Shown here: positions 1 to 10,095 of the stretch, in pieces
How positions within the stretch are numbered: the first letter of the stretch is position 1
How the letters are laid out: each line of letters starts with the position of its first letter
Assembly: GCF_016019885.1 (NCBI RefSeq)
Contig: NZ_JAEANY010000004.1
Span: 83,054 to 147,053, forward strand
DNA: 64,000 nucleotides
DNA from: Aurantiacibacter sediminis
GTDB taxonomy: Bacteria > Pseudomonadota > Alphaproteobacteria > Sphingomonadales > Sphingomonadaceae
Direction: 5' to 3'
Made by a program: the position numbers and the translations under genes
The notes under the pieces: generated by a model
Seen by the model: only the letters and a program-made list of their open reading frames with translations
What the model was told of the DNA's origin: nothing
Database searches by the model: none

Positions 1-22
1 TATCGGTGCTGACTGCTTTCAT
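1..22 (-). CDS. murC: UDP-N-acetylmuramate-L-alanine ligase MurC, first codons only
   Basis: Only the first seven codons are inside the window, reading MKAVSTD, and the rest lies beyond position 1. The ATG at 22-20 overlaps the TGA of murG in the same ATGA arrangement used elsewhere in this operon. Sphingomonad MurC proteins, as I recall them, begin with a very similar MKAV-x-TDIGTIHFVG leader, and murC normally follows murG in dcw clusters. The call rests on this short match and on position. The family adds L-alanine to UDP-MurNAc in the cytoplasm. Confidence 0.75.
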
Positions 23-1215
23 TCAGGGCGCTCCCGTGCCGCACCTTGACCAGCTTCGACACCCTGCGATGCGCCGCGCGCATTGTTTTCACCCACGCGG
101 ATCACATCCATCATGTCTGCGCCGCCGAAGCCTTCGACGAGATCGGCCAAATCGCTGGCAGCCTTGGGCCTGCCGCAATTCCACGCGGCATGGGCTGCTG
201 TTGCGAGCGTATCTGGCCGCTGCGCCATGGCTTGGATCTGCTTGGCGAGTTCTTTCGCTTCGAACTTAGTCTGACGAATTGAGCGTGCACCGCCCGCCCT
301 CACGATTTCGCGCGTGTTGGCGGCCTGGTGATCGTCTGTCGCGATGGGCAACGGGACCAGTATTGCGGGCCGACCGACTGCGGTGAGTTCGGCAATGGTC
401 GATGCCCCCGCGCGGCCGATGAAGAGATGCGCATCTGCCAGCGTCGCTGCCATGTCCTCGAAATAGGTCGCAAGCTCTGCCGGAATGCCGTGATTGGCAT
501 AGCGCTCGCGCACGGCCTCCAGATCTTCAGGACGGCATTGTTGCGTCACCTGCAATCGGCTGCGAAGCGCGGTGGGGAGCATGGATAGGCCATCGGGCAC
601 AACTTCGGAAAGCACCCGCGCACCCTGGCTGCCGCCGGTGACCAGCACGCGGAATAGGCCGTCTTCGGTAAAGGCGGGAAACGGCTCTTCGCGCAGAGAA
701 AGCACGCCCGGACGTACCGGATTGCCGACAAGGTGGACCTTGTCTGCGTGCTTGTCTTTCAACCGGTCAACTTCTGGATAGGCGGTTGCAATGGCATCCA
801 CCCGGCCCGCCATCAGGCGATTGACGCGGCCAAGCACGGCGTTCTGCTCGTGAATAACCGTGGGAATGTTCATCGCCTGCGCCCCGAACAGGGCAGGCAT
901 GGCGGGATATCCGCCAAAGCCGATCACCGCGCTGGGGCCGAAGCTTTCGAACAGGCGACGGGACATCGCCTTGCCCTTTTGCACGGCCGCGATCGCCTTG
1001 GGCCAGCGCAGCGGATTTTTGCCGAAGCGGCCCGCGGGCAGAACATGGGCGGTCAGAAAATCGGGCTTGCCGGGAATTGCCGCGCCGCGCTCATCAGTGA
1101 TCAGCGCAACATGGTGACCACGCCGCTCCAGCTTATGCGCCAGCGCGAAAGCGGGCGTCAGATGCCCGCCAGTGCCGCCTGCTGCCAATACGAAATGACG
1201 CGATGATGCCGTCAT
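19..1215 (-). CDS. murG: UDP-N-acetylglucosamine-N-acetylmuramyl-(pentapeptide) pyrophosphoryl-undecaprenol transferase MurG
   Basis: MurG transfers GlcNAc from UDP-GlcNAc to lipid I, making lipid II on the inner face of the inner membrane. The 398-residue protein has the N-terminal glycine loop GGTGGH (residues 13-18), HEQN (122-125), the second loop GGSQGA (194-199), GRAGAST with Glu276 (267-276) and the DHQ triad (295-297), all typical of GT28 MurG. The start ATG overlaps the ftsW stop by 4 nt. The protein is longer than usual (about 360) because of a hydrophilic, low-complexity tail from about residue 363, rich in Gly, Glu and Ala, of unknown role. Confidence 0.97.
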   Translation of the reverse strand: MTASSRHFVLAAGGTGGHLTPAFALAHKLERRGHHVALITDERGAAIPGKPDFLTAHVLPAGRFGKNPLRWPKAIAAVQKGKAMSRRLFESFGPSAVIGFGGYPAMPALFGAQAMNIPTVIHEQNAVLGRVNRLMAGRVDAIATAYPEVDRLKDKHADKVHLVGNPVRPGVLSLREEPFPAFTEDGLFRVLVTGGSQGARVLSEVVPDGLSMLPTALRSRLQVTQQCRPEDLEAVRERYANHGIPAELATYFEDMAATLADAHLFIGRAGASTIAELTAVGRPAILVPLPIATDDHQAANTREIVRAGGARSIRQTKFEAKELAKQIQAMAQRPDTLATAAHAAWNCGRPKAASDLADLVEGFGGADMMDVIRVGENNARGASQGVEAGQGAARERPE

Positions 1216-2444
1216 GTGTCACCCTCTTTCTCAATCGAACCCTTCCAGTCGAAGGGTTCTCGCGCGAGATAGGGATTGCGGCGAGTCACCGCCAGCAGCA
1301 GTCCCACGGTGAAGCAGATTGCGAGCGTCGATGACCCGCCATAGCTGATCAGCGGCAGCGTCATGCCCTTGGAGGGAAAGAGCTGCAGATTGACGAGGAT
1401 ATTGATGAACGCCTGTCCGCCGAACATCGCCGTCAGGCCGCTCGCGGCAAGAATGATGAACAGCCGGTCTTCTTCGACCATGCGGATCAGCACGCGCAGC
1501 ACAATGGCGAGGTACAGCAGCACGACGATACCGCAGACGATCAGTCCGAACTCCTCGCCAATGACGGAAAAGATATAGTCCGTATGCGCTTCGGGCAGAC
1601 GCATTTTATTATCGCCCAGCCAGAAGCCACTGCCGGTCCACCCGCCAGAGTTGAGCGTGCGGCTGGCGAGGTCCACGTGGTCGAACGCCGTCGGCCCGCC
1701 AAGGAAGGCGTCGATGCGGTGGCGCGCATTGTCGTAGAACAGATAGGCCGCGATCATCCCGGCAACGCCTGCTGCGGTCAGCATGCCGATCCGCTGGAGC
1801 GGAAGGCCCGCCAGCATCACCATGACAAACCATGTGCCGACAAACAGTATCGCGCCGCCTAGGTTGGGCTGCGCCATCAGAAGGACGACGATCAATCCCA
1901 CCAGAGCGCCCGAGACGCCGATGACGGGAAGCTTGTCGTCGCGAAGCTTCCAGCTGAGGATCCACGCGAGCATGATGGCAAAGGCGGGCTTTAGGAATTC
2001 GCTCGGCTGCAGGCTCATCCCGACATTCAGCCAGCGCCGCGCGCCGTTGATTTCCGTGCCCACGAAGGGAACCAGCACCATGGCAAACAGCATTGCGCAG
2101 CCGAGCGCGATTGCGCCGCGCCGCAGCAATTTGAGGGGCATGAGCGAGGTTCCGATCAGCACGCACAGGCCAAGCACTTGCATGCGGATATGTGCCCAGA
2201 AGAAATAAAGATCGGGCAGCTGCGTTTCTGCCGTGGAAAGGCGATTTGCACTTGCCGGAGAGGCCGCAGCGACCGCGAGCGTGCCGACCAGCATCAGCAA
2301 TGCAACAAAAAACAGCAGCCAGCGATCGACCTCGCGCCACCAGATGCGAAGCTCGCGCTTCCAATCGGTCTTCATGCGCGGCTGGCCAGAGAGGCTCGGC
2401 CGACGCTCACCCGGGCGGGGAATAAAGATGGGGCGTGTCGTCAT
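1212..2444 (-). CDS. ftsW: Lipid II polymerase FtsW (SEDS family)
   Basis: FtsW is the SEDS-family glycosyltransferase that polymerises septal peptidoglycan together with FtsI. The 410-residue protein has about ten hydrophobic segments. Its C-terminal part carries the conserved LPLISYGGSS motif and an extracytoplasmic SEDS loop with GDNKMRLPEAHTDYIFSVIG. I chose the ATG at 2444, which forms ATGA with the murD stop; a longer in-frame reading to 2492 lies inside murD and is not needed. A basic, Pro/Arg-rich cytoplasmic N-terminus precedes the first membrane helix. Confidence 0.96.
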   Translation of the reverse strand: MTTRPIFIPRPGERRPSLSGQPRMKTDWKRELRIWWREVDRWLLFFVALLMLVGTLAVAAASPASANRLSTAETQLPDLYFFWAHIRMQVLGLCVLIGTSLMPLKLLRRGAIALGCAMLFAMVLVPFVGTEINGARRWLNVGMSLQPSEFLKPAFAIMLAWILSWKLRDDKLPVIGVSGALVGLIVVLLMAQPNLGGAILFVGTWFVMVMLAGLPLQRIGMLTAAGVAGMIAAYLFYDNARHRIDAFLGGPTAFDHVDLASRTLNSGGWTGSGFWLGDNKMRLPEAHTDYIFSVIGEEFGLIVCGIVVLLYLAIVLRVLIRMVEEDRLFIILAASGLTAMFGGQAFINILVNLQLFPSKGMTLPLISYGGSSTLAICFTVGLLLAVTRRNPYLAREPFDWKGSIEKEGDT

Positions 2445-3802
2445 GCGACCGATCCTCCTTCCAGCCCGCAGGCTTCGCGGTCGCCCCCGCAAGCGATTTC
2501 GGCAACGGCTTCTTTGAACATTTCGCCGCGCACTTCGTAATCGCGGAACTGGTCGAAGCTCGCACAGGCAGGGCTCAGCATCACCACATCATTGGCGCGC
2601 GCGTTCTCGACCGCGCGGCGTACCGCCTCCGGCAGCATTTCGCAGCGGTGGACCGGCATCTGGCCTTCCAGCAGATCGGCGAACATCGGGCCCGCTTCAC
2701 CGATGGTGTAAGCCCGGGCGACATGGCTGAAGAAAGGCGCGCAATCATCGAGATTGTCTTCCTTCGCGAGACCACCGCAGATCCAGTGGATGCGCTTTTG
2801 CTCGCCCTCCGGCGGAAAGGCCGCAAGCGCGGGCGCGGTGGACGCAGGATTGGTCGCCTTGGAATCGTTCACGAACAGAACTTCGTCGCAAATCGCGACC
2901 CGTTCCATACGGTGGGGCAGACCGGGGAAGCTGCGAAGGCCCTCTTCAATCTGCTCTGAATTCAAGCCCATCGTGGTGCATAATTGTGCAGCAATTGCCG
3001 CGTTCTGCAGATTGTGCGGGCCCTGAAGGCTCGGCCAGTTATCTTGCTGATCGGCCCAGCGCGACGGGTCGACGCAGCGCGCCTGGCCTTCGAGTCGCCG
3101 CTCGGCTTCGGCAGACTGGATCGCCCGCGTCGGCGCATCGGCACAGCCGAACACCGCGAATTGGCCGCTGCCCTGCATCGTGAACAGCCGCCCCTTGGCG
3201 AAAGCATAATCGGCAAAGCCATCATAGCGGTCGAGATGATCAGGCGTAATATTGAGCAGCGCAGCCGCTTCACAGGCGAGCGAGCGGGTCAAATCGATCT
3301 GGTAGCTCGACAGCTCCAGCACATAGACGCCGCCTTCGGGCAAAGGCTCCTGGGTGAGAATCGGCAAGCCGATATTGCCGCCCATCGTTGTTGGGACGCC
3401 CGCAGTCTTGAGGATGTGGTGGACCAGCGCAGTCGTGGTCGATTTGCCATTGGTGCCGGTGATGCCGACGACCTTGTGCGGCGGCAGTTCGGACCGGGCG
3501 AGCGCGAAGAGCTCGATATCGCCGATGATCGGCACACCCGCAGCTTTCGCCCGCTCACGAAGCGGGTGGGTATTGAGCGGCACACCTGGTGAAACCACGA
3601 TTGCATCAAAGCCAGTGAGATCGATCTCAAGCGGATCGCCGATTTTCGCGCGGCCTTCCAACTGCCGCTTCGGCTCCGCGCGGCGATCCCAAACGGTGAC
3701 GTCGGCGCCGCTCGCCAGCAGGCTTTCGACCGTGGCCATGCCCGATCGCGCCAGTCCCAGCACGTGATAGCGTTTGCCGCGAAAGGCTTCTGCAGTGATC
3801 AT
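2441..3802 (-). CDS. murD: UDP-N-acetylmuramoyl-L-alanine-D-glutamate ligase MurD
   Basis: MurD adds D-glutamate to UDP-MurNAc-L-Ala in the cytoplasm. From the ATG at 3802 the protein has 453 residues, the usual family length. It shows the ATP-binding loop [10 protein letters not shown] (113-122), the Mur ligase middle-domain sequence LELSSYQ and the downstream LPHRMERV segment seen in MurD. The start overlaps the mraY stop (ATGA). The open frame continues upstream for 51 codons inside mraY, but that extension has no family similarity and was rejected. Confidence 0.96.
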   Translation of the reverse strand: MITAEAFRGKRYHVLGLARSGMATVESLLASGADVTVWDRRAEPKRQLEGRAKIGDPLEIDLTGFDAIVVSPGVPLNTHPLRERAKAAGVPIIGDIELFALARSELPPHKVVGITGTNGKSTTTALVHHILKTAGVPTTMGGNIGLPILTQEPLPEGGVYVLELSSYQIDLTRSLACEAAALLNITPDHLDRYDGFADYAFAKGRLFTMQGSGQFAVFGCADAPTRAIQSAEAERRLEGQARCVDPSRWADQQDNWPSLQGPHNLQNAAIAAQLCTTMGLNSEQIEEGLRSFPGLPHRMERVAICDEVLFVNDSKATNPASTAPALAAFPPEGEQKRIHWICGGLAKEDNLDDCAPFFSHVARAYTIGEAGPMFADLLEGQMPVHRCEMLPEAVRRAVENARANDVVMLSPACASFDQFRDYEVRGEMFKEAVAEIACGGDREACGLEGGSVA

Positions 3803-4869
3803 CGCACCTTCAATGTCGCGAGCCCGATCACGGCGAGCACGATGGCGATAATCCAGAACCGGATCACGACCTTGCTTTCGCTCCAGCCGAGCTGTTCGAA
3901 ATGGTGGTGGATGGGGGCCATGCGGAAAATGCGCTTGCCGGTCCGCTTGAACCAAAAGACCTGCACGATCACGCTCACCGCTTCGAGGACGAAAAGACCG
4001 CCGATAATGGCGAGTACGATCTCATGATGGCTGGCAACGGCAATCGCGCCCAGCGCGCCGCCCAGGGCAAGCGATCCGGTATCGCCCATGAAGACCGCGG
4101 CTGGGGGTGCATTGAACCACAGAAAGGCAAGCCCTGCTCCCATGATGGCAGCGCACAAAATCGCCAACTCACCCGCGCCCGGCACATGCGGAATGCCCAG
4201 ATATTCCGAAAAGTCGACGCGGCCTACGAGGTAGCAGATGATGAGGAAAGCACCCGCTGCAATCACCACCGGCATGGTGGCAAGACCGTCCAGCCCGTCG
4301 GTCAAATTTACCGCATTGCCTGCGCCCACGATTACCACGGCGGCGAACACGTAATAGAACGGGCCGAGCGGTATCTGCACTTCAGAGAAAAAAGGAATGT
4401 AGAGATCGGTGCTGATCTGGCTGACGATCAAATAGCTGGCGATGCCGGCGACGATAAATTCAGCAAACAGCCGGACCTTACCCGAAACGCCTTTGTGGCT
4501 GCGCTTGGTCACCTTGTCGTAATCGTCGAGGAAGCCGATCAGGCCGAAACCTATCGTCACCGCGAGGCAAGCCCATACGAAGGGGCTGGAAAGGTCCATC
4601 CACAGCAGCATCGCGATCGTCAGGGCGATCAGGATCATCAGGCCGCCCATGGTCGGCGTGCCCACCTTGGCGAGATGCGACTGCGGCCCATCGCTGCGGA
4701 TCGGCTGGCCCTTGCCCTGCCGCACGCGCAGCATGTTGATGAATTTGGGCCCGATAATCAGGCCGATGATAAGCGCCGTCATCATCGCCGCACCAGCGCG
4801 GAAGGTCTGGTAACGAACGAGGTTCAGCGCGCCCTCAAAATTCAGAAGTTCGGCCAGAAAATAGAACAT
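3799..4869 (-). CDS. mraY: Phospho-N-acetylmuramoyl-pentapeptide transferase MraY
   Basis: MraY transfers phospho-MurNAc-pentapeptide to undecaprenyl phosphate to make lipid I in the inner membrane. The 356-residue polytopic protein shows the family landmarks: PTMGG near residue 72, the catalytic-region [18 protein letters not shown], and [11 protein letters not shown] near the C-terminal half, ending with the MAPIHHHFE histidine motif. This is the only junction in the cluster without overlap on its upstream side: 12 nt separate it from the murF stop. Confidence 0.97.
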   Translation of the reverse strand: MFYFLAELLNFEGALNLVRYQTFRAGAAMMTALIIGLIIGPKFINMLRVRQGKGQPIRSDGPQSHLAKVGTPTMGGLMILIALTIAMLLWMDLSSPFVWACLAVTIGFGLIGFLDDYDKVTKRSHKGVSGKVRLFAEFIVAGIASYLIVSQISTDLYIPFFSEVQIPLGPFYYVFAAVVIVGAGNAVNLTDGLDGLATMPVVIAAGAFLIICYLVGRVDFSEYLGIPHVPGAGELAILCAAIMGAGLAFLWFNAPPAAVFMGDTGSLALGGALGAIAVASHHEIVLAIIGGLFVLEAVSVIVQVFWFKRTGKRIFRMAPIHHHFEQLGWSESKVVIRFWIIAIVLAVIGLATLKVR

Positions 4870-4881
4870 AGGTTACGGGCG

Positions 4882-6342
4882 TCAGCCTTTCCTCGCGGCA
4901 AAATGATCGACCACGCGCGATAACCCTACAGAGTTCGATCCCTTGACCAGGACGGCGTCCCCGCCGGCAAGGCCGAATTCCTGTAGCGCCGCGATAGCTT
5001 CGCCCGCATTTTCGCAATGGGCAAAGCGGAAGGGATTGCCAAGCGTATCGCGGGGCAGTTTCCCCATTTCCCGTGCGAGGGCCGCCATCTCGGCGCCAAC
5101 GAGAATTGCGTAATCGACATTCGCATCTGCAAGCGGCTCGGCAAGATTGGCGTGGAATTGCGGGCCGAAATCGCCCAGTTCCTTCATGCTGCCGAGTACC
5201 GCAATCCGGCGCGAAGCGGGCGTTTGCCCAAGCTGCGCCAGCGTGGCGCGCATGCTCGCAGGGTTGGCGTTGTAGCTTTCATCGATGATGAGCGCGTGGC
5301 CGCCGGGAACCGGCACCCGCTGGCGCGCTCCCCGGCCCTTCAGTCCGCCCATTTCAGCGAGGGCAAGACCCGCTGCGCCCAGATCGCCGCCTGCCGCATA
5401 GACCGCTGCCATCACGCAGAGCGAGTTGTCGATCCAGTGTTCGCCCGGCTCCGCCACGGTAAAGCATAGGCGGATATTGCCCATCGCTGCCGTTACCAGC
5501 GCGCCGCCAGTCGCCTCGTCCGGCACGTGGTCGAGGAGGCGCATGTCGGCATTGGTACCGCGACCGAAAGAAAGGACTTTTGCGCCCTGCTTGGCCGCCG
5601 CATCGCGCAGCTGCTGGAAATGAGGGCTGTCTGCCGGGATCACTGCCGTGCCGCCTTCTACCAGGCCGTCGAAGATCTCCGCCTTGGCATCGGCAATCGC
5701 CTCCATGCTGCCGAGGTTCTCGATATGCGCGGGCGCGATGGTAGTGATGACGGCGACATGCGGGCGCACCTGCGTGGTAAGTCCGCGAATTTCTTCGGCA
5801 TGGTTCATGCCCATTTCAAACACGCCATATTTGCTGCGCGAAGGCATGCGCGACAGGCTGAGCGGCACGCCGACATGATTGTTGTAGCTGCGCACCGACC
5901 GATGCGCCGCCCCGCGGCTTGTGCGCTCTAGCGCGGTGAAAATCGCTTCCTTCACACCAGTCTTGCCGACCGAGCCGGTCACCCCGATGATGCGCGCTTT
6001 CGCACGGTTGCGCGCTGCTGCCGCGAGAGCGTGCAGCGCGCCGGTGGTGTCCTCCACCAGCACATGCGGATAATCGACCGGACGATCGACGATGGCCGCA
6101 GCCGCTCCGTTAGTGAATGCCGCATCGAGAAAGCGGTGGCCGTCCATCGCCTCGCCTTTCAGCGCGATGAAAAGGTCCCCCGATTGCACATCGCGGCTAT
6201 CCATCTCGACGCCGCTAACCTGAAATTCACCATAAGCGGTCCCGCCTGTAGCGTCGGCGATTTCGGCAGAAGTCCACAGGGCAAGGCGCAGCTCGTCGCG
6301 CGCAGGGCGCGGCCAGCGTAGAGTCTTGGCGAGCGCGCTCAC
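4882..6342 (-). CDS. murF: UDP-N-acetylmuramoyl-tripeptide-D-alanyl-D-alanine ligase MurF
   Basis: MurF adds D-Ala-D-Ala to the UDP-MurNAc-tripeptide, completing the cytoplasmic precursor. The 486-residue protein has the P-loop GVTGSVGKTG (120-129), MGMNHAEEI in the middle domain and DESYNANPASM in the C-terminal domain, all MurF signatures. The first ~20 residues are an extra basic/hydrophobic leader before the usual MurF start region (LWTSAEIA). The start codon is GTG and overlaps the murE TGA by 4 nt, so translation is probably coupled. Confidence 0.96.
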   Translation of the reverse strand: MSALAKTLRWPRPARDELRLALWTSAEIADATGGTAYGEFQVSGVEMDSRDVQSGDLFIALKGEAMDGHRFLDAAFTNGAAAAIVDRPVDYPHVLVEDTTGALHALAAAARNRAKARIIGVTGSVGKTGVKEAIFTALERTSRGAAHRSVRSYNNHVGVPLSLSRMPSRSKYGVFEMGMNHAEEIRGLTTQVRPHVAVITTIAPAHIENLGSMEAIADAKAEIFDGLVEGGTAVIPADSPHFQQLRDAAAKQGAKVLSFGRGTNADMRLLDHVPDEATGGALVTAAMGNIRLCFTVAEPGEHWIDNSLCVMAAVYAAGGDLGAAGLALAEMGGLKGRGARQRVPVPGGHALIIDESYNANPASMRATLAQLGQTPASRRIAVLGSMKELGDFGPQFHANLAEPLADANVDYAILVGAEMAALAREMGKLPRDTLGNPFRFAHCENAGEAIAALQEFGLAGGDAVLVKGSNSVGLSRVVDHFAARKG

Positions 6343-7811
6343 TGATCACCCCCGGCTGCCATAGCCGCAGCGCATTCGCGCGCGACGGTCACATCATCGA
6401 ACGGCAAAACCCGCATATTCTCTCCCGATCCCACGATCTGTCCCTGTTCGTGTCCCTTGCCTGCGACCAGCACGATATCGTCCTGGCCCGCCTCGGCGAT
6501 AGCTTCCGCGATGGCAGCGCGCCTTCCCGCGACATCGCGTGCACCCTTTGCTCCGCTGAGGACCTCGGCCCTTATCGTTTCCGGGTCCTCTCCGCGCGGA
6601 TTGTCGTCGGTGACGATCACCAGGTCCGAACCTTCCACAGCAGCAGCACCCATCGGCGCGCGTTTGCCCTGGTCCCGGTCCCCGCCCGCACCGAATACGG
6701 TGATGAGCCGCCCGGTAACATGCGGACGGAGCGCAGCAATCGCGGCGCTCAGCGCATCCGGCGTGTGGGCATAATCGATATAGACGGGCGCGCCACTCTG
6801 GCTGATGACGGCGCGCTCCAGCCGTCCGCGAACGGGTTGGAGGCGCGACACGGCATCGAAGACCTGTGCCGGATCGCTGCCGGTCACGAGGGCAAGGCCC
6901 GCAGAGGTCAGCGCATTGGCGACTTGATAGGCCCCAATCAGCGGTAGGCGGAACGTCCGTTCCTGCCCATCGTGCTCGAGCGTCAGTTCCTGTCCCAGCG
7001 GCGTTGCGCTGCGCGAGGTCAGGCGAATATCCTTGCCCTTCTCACCAACGGTGAAGATTCGCAGACCGCGCTCCTTTGCGACGGCAATCGCGCGCTCGGA
7101 CCATTCGTCGTCCGCCCAGATCACCGCTGCGCCGTCTGCATCGACCACTTCGGTGAACAGCCTCATCTTGGCCGCGAAGTAGTCTTCCATGTCCTTGTGG
7201 TAATCGAGGTGGTCACGGCTGAGATTGGTGAACGCGCCAGCTTTTACGGGCAGGCCTTCATTGCGATACTGGCTGAGGCCGTGGCTGGAGGCTTCATAGG
7301 CGACATGGGTCACGCCTTCGCGCGCAAGCCCGGTATTGTTGCCAAGGAAAGTTACGATGTCAGGCGTGGTGAGGCCGGTGGAGACGCTCTCGTCCGGCGT
7401 CGTTACACCCAGCGTCCCGATGCTGGCCGCGCGTTCCCCGCACATGCGCCAGATCTGCCGCGTCATTTCGACGCAAGACGTTTTTCCATTTGTGCCGGTT
7501 ACCGCGACGACCGTTGCGGGCGTGGGGCGGAAATATAGCGCTGCAAGATCTGCGAAAAGCTTGCGTGGTGTGTCGCTGGCGATGTGCAGCGCGCCCTCGA
7601 CCGTAGCTTCGGGACGGGCGACCACAGCAATAGCGCCCGCAGAAATCGCGGCGGGAATGAAGTCCTCACCATTTACTACGCTGCCCTGAAATGCGCCAAA
7701 CACATTGCCGGGCGCGACCTTGCGGTTATCAATGGCAAAGCCGGTGATAGCTGTATCACCGGCTTCGGCTGCGTCCGTTCCTGCGGCGCTGGCGAGATCG
7801 GAAAGACGCAT
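6339..7811 (-). CDS. murE: UDP-N-acetylmuramoyl-L-alanyl-D-glutamate-2,6-diaminopimelate ligase MurE
   Basis: MurE adds the third residue of the stem peptide. The 490-residue protein contains the P-loop VTGTNGKTS (104-112) and the DDNPRGEDP segment, whose DNPR motif is the known signature for meso-diaminopimelate rather than lysine selection, as expected in a Gram-negative cell. The GKGHEQGQ C-terminal motif is also present. The ATG overlaps the ftsI stop by one base (TGATG). Confidence 0.97.
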   Translation of the reverse strand: MRLSDLASAAGTDAAEAGDTAITGFAIDNRKVAPGNVFGAFQGSVVNGEDFIPAAISAGAIAVVARPEATVEGALHIASDTPRKLFADLAALYFRPTPATVVAVTGTNGKTSCVEMTRQIWRMCGERAASIGTLGVTTPDESVSTGLTTPDIVTFLGNNTGLAREGVTHVAYEASSHGLSQYRNEGLPVKAGAFTNLSRDHLDYHKDMEDYFAAKMRLFTEVVDADGAAVIWADDEWSERAIAVAKERGLRIFTVGEKGKDIRLTSRSATPLGQELTLEHDGQERTFRLPLIGAYQVANALTSAGLALVTGSDPAQVFDAVSRLQPVRGRLERAVISQSGAPVYIDYAHTPDALSAAIAALRPHVTGRLITVFGAGGDRDQGKRAPMGAAAVEGSDLVIVTDDNPRGEDPETIRAEVLSGAKGARDVAGRRAAIAEAIAEAGQDDIVLVAGKGHEQGQIVGSGENMRVLPFDDVTVARECAAAMAAGGDQ

Positions 7812-9574
7812 CAGTCGGTATCTCCTACGAGAGGGCGCAGGTCGGACAGGTCGATGTCGCGATCAGCATCGGGATAGACGCCCAATTGCGGACCGATGCG
7901 CGGGACCAAGCGGCCCACAATCGGTGCAGCGTTCCAAGCGGCGGTACGCTGATAGGAGCTGGCAACTGTGCCCTGCGGCTCATCCAGCATCACGATCACG
8001 ACATAGCGCGGATCGTCCATCGGGAATGCAGCGGCGAAAGTCGAAACCAGCGTGGTCTGGCGATAGCCGCCTGCGCCCGGCTTTTCCGCACTGCCCGTCT
8101 TGCCGCCCACGCGGAAGCCCGGAGCATCGGCGTTGCGCCCTGTGCCATAGACCGCAATCATCCGCAGCAGCTGGTTCATGCGCGCGCTGGTGCTGGCCTT
8201 GAATACGCGGCGACCGCGTGGCGCTTCACCCGGGCCGAGACGGTGGAGCGTCGCCGGACGCCAGATACCGCCATTCACCATGGCAGCATAGGCGCTTGCG
8301 AGGTGCAGCGGGGTCACCGCGATACCGTGACCGTAGCCGACCGTGACGCCGCGAATGCGAGACCATTCGCCCGACTGCCAGAGCGGGAAACCGCGTGCAG
8401 GCAGCTCGATGTAAGGCCGCTCATTCATGCCGAGCTCCACCATATACTGGCGCAGCGTGTCGGCCCCCATTTCATCAACGATATGGCCGGTCACAACGTT
8501 GGAGGAATGGATCAGCATTTCCGGCGCATTGAGAGTGGTGCCGTAATTGCTGAGATCCCGGATCGTTGCACCCTGCACCTGATAGGGCGTAGCGCTGTAG
8601 CGGCGACCAATATTGGTTATTGAGCCGCTGTCGATTGCTGCAGCCACGGTCAGCGGCTTGAATGTCGAACCAAGCTCGTAAACCTGGTTGGTGACGCGGT
8701 TGAAAGCCGGCGCGGTGATGCCGCGATCGTGTTGTTCCTGTGTCACTCGCACATCGGATGACTGCACGTCATTGGGATCGAATTCGGGCAGCGACGCAAG
8801 CGCGAGCACCTCGCCCGTGTCGACATCCAGCACGATGCCGGCGGCGCCCACCGCGTTCACCGAAAGCATGCCACGGCGGAGTTCGTCTTCGAGCGCACCT
8901 TGCGCGCGCATATCGATGCTGAGCGCCACCGACTGATCGCGGCGAGCGGGATCGAGCAATTGTTCGTCCAGCACCTCTTCCATGCCCACGCGGCCATGGC
9001 CATCCGCGCCGACGTAGCCCAGAACATGCGCCGCCATCGATCCTTGTGGATAGTGACGATCTTCTTCCTGCGGCAATTCCAGCGCCAATTCACCCAGAGC
9101 GCGGACGCGGTTGGCATCTTCGGGCAGGATGCGCCGACGGATGTACCCGCGCTCACCGGAGGCGAGCATTTCGGTGACTTCCTGCACATCAAGATCAGGG
9201 AATATATCGCGCAGTTGCTGTGCGATTTCACCAGGTTCGCCGATCAGAGGCGGCCCGCCATCGCCGCCCTCGCTCATCGCGTCAGGATTGAACCACAGCG
9301 CGTACGCCGGGAAAGCGCGCGCCAGCGGCACACCGTTGCGATCGGTGATCTCTCCACGCGGAGGCAGCAGCTGGTCTGCCATGCTCTGCCGCGCCGAGCC
9401 GGGCTCAGCAACGCCGATATAGGCTAGCTTGAGCAGCGCGACAGCAGCCACCAGCACGAACACCACGACCACCAGCAGGATGCGCAGTCGTGCGATCAGC
9501 AGAGAGCGGCGGCGGTGATCGATCTGCCCCGCAGGACGAGGAATGATTGTGTGCGGTGCGGCAAAGCTGGTCAC
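7811..9574 (-). CDS. ftsI: Septal peptidoglycan transpeptidase FtsI (PBP3)
   Basis: FtsI cross-links septal peptidoglycan in the periplasm and partners FtsW. The 587-residue protein has a short basic cytoplasmic N-terminus, one membrane helix (about 31-54), a PBP dimerisation domain beginning at RGEITDRNG (73-81), and a transpeptidase domain with the active-site tetrad STFK (Ser303), the SSN motif (357-359) and KTGSAEKP (492-499). The start codon is GTG, overlapping the TGA of the ftsL-like gene by 4 nt. Confidence 0.97.
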   Translation of the reverse strand: MTSFAAPHTIIPRPAGQIDHRRRSLLIARLRILLVVVVFVLVAAVALLKLAYIGVAEPGSARQSMADQLLPPRGEITDRNGVPLARAFPAYALWFNPDAMSEGGDGGPPLIGEPGEIAQQLRDIFPDLDVQEVTEMLASGERGYIRRRILPEDANRVRALGELALELPQEEDRHYPQGSMAAHVLGYVGADGHGRVGMEEVLDEQLLDPARRDQSVALSIDMRAQGALEDELRRGMLSVNAVGAAGIVLDVDTGEVLALASLPEFDPNDVQSSDVRVTQEQHDRGITAPAFNRVTNQVYELGSTFKPLTVAAAIDSGSITNIGRRYSATPYQVQGATIRDLSNYGTTLNAPEMLIHSSNVVTGHIVDEMGADTLRQYMVELGMNERPYIELPARGFPLWQSGEWSRIRGVTVGYGHGIAVTPLHLASAYAAMVNGGIWRPATLHRLGPGEAPRGRRVFKASTSARMNQLLRMIAVYGTGRNADAPGFRVGGKTGSAEKPGAGGYRQTTLVSTFAAAFPMDDPRYVVIVMLDEPQGTVASSYQRTAAWNAAPIVGRLVPRIGPQLGVYPDADRDIDLSDLRPLVGDTD

Positions 9575-10095
9575 CGGATGGTCGCCTCCGCAACTGCGCC
9601 GCTCACACCCGCGATCGGCATGCGCAGCGGCCCGGGCGCGACGGTAACGGCAAGACGGCCATCATCTTCAGCCTCTTCCTCGAGAAGGTTCGCATCGATC
9701 GGGCGGCCTGTGAGCCGGGAGACGATTTGTGGAAATTCGGGCACATCCTCGACGGAGCGCATGCCGGCAAGGCGAATGGGCGCAGGCGCATCGACGCTGG
9801 GCGGAGCACCATAGGATGCGAGCTGGCGCGGCCCCTCGATAAACTGGTCGGCGGCGGGTGCCTGAAAGCCGAAGTCCACCCGGTTCCAAGCGGCCAATTG
9901 CACCTGATTGGCGCGCGTGAGCAATTCGGTCTCGAGAAGCAGCTTCTGCTCTTCCAATTGAACAATCTGTTGCTCGGCGCGCACGACATCGGCGTGGACG
10001 GACGTGACCTTGATATGCAGCATGGCATAAAGCGCCAGGCAAATCCCCAACGCAGCAAACCAGCCAATGCGGCGAATACGACTTGGTGCGGTCAT
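9571..10095 (-). CDS. ftsL: FtsL-like bitopic division protein
   Basis: The position between rsmH and ftsI, a short basic N-terminus, one membrane helix (about 8-28) and a following helical, coiled-coil-prone segment (about 34-62, rich in Glu, Gln and Leu) identify an FtsL counterpart. FtsL forms the FtsQLB complex that activates FtsWI. At 174 residues it is much longer than E. coli FtsL (about 120), because of a Pro/Ala/Glu-rich periplasmic extension after residue 75. Sequence conservation in FtsL is poor, so the call rests on topology and context. It overlaps both neighbours by 4 nt. Confidence 0.8.
   Translation of the reverse strand: MTAPSRIRRIGWFAALGICLALYAMLHIKVTSVHADVVRAEQQIVQLEEQKLLLETELLTRANQVQLAAWNRVDFGFQAPAADQFIEGPRQLASYGAPPSVDAPAPIRLAGMRSVEDVPEFPQIVSRLTGRPIDANLLEEEAEDDGRLAVTVAPGPLRMPIAGVSGAVAEATIR

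Noticed and set aside
3901-4923. 340-codon plus-strand frame opposite mraY
   Set aside because: It is the antisense of a conserved gene, and the protein is composed of unusual charged sequence with no family match.
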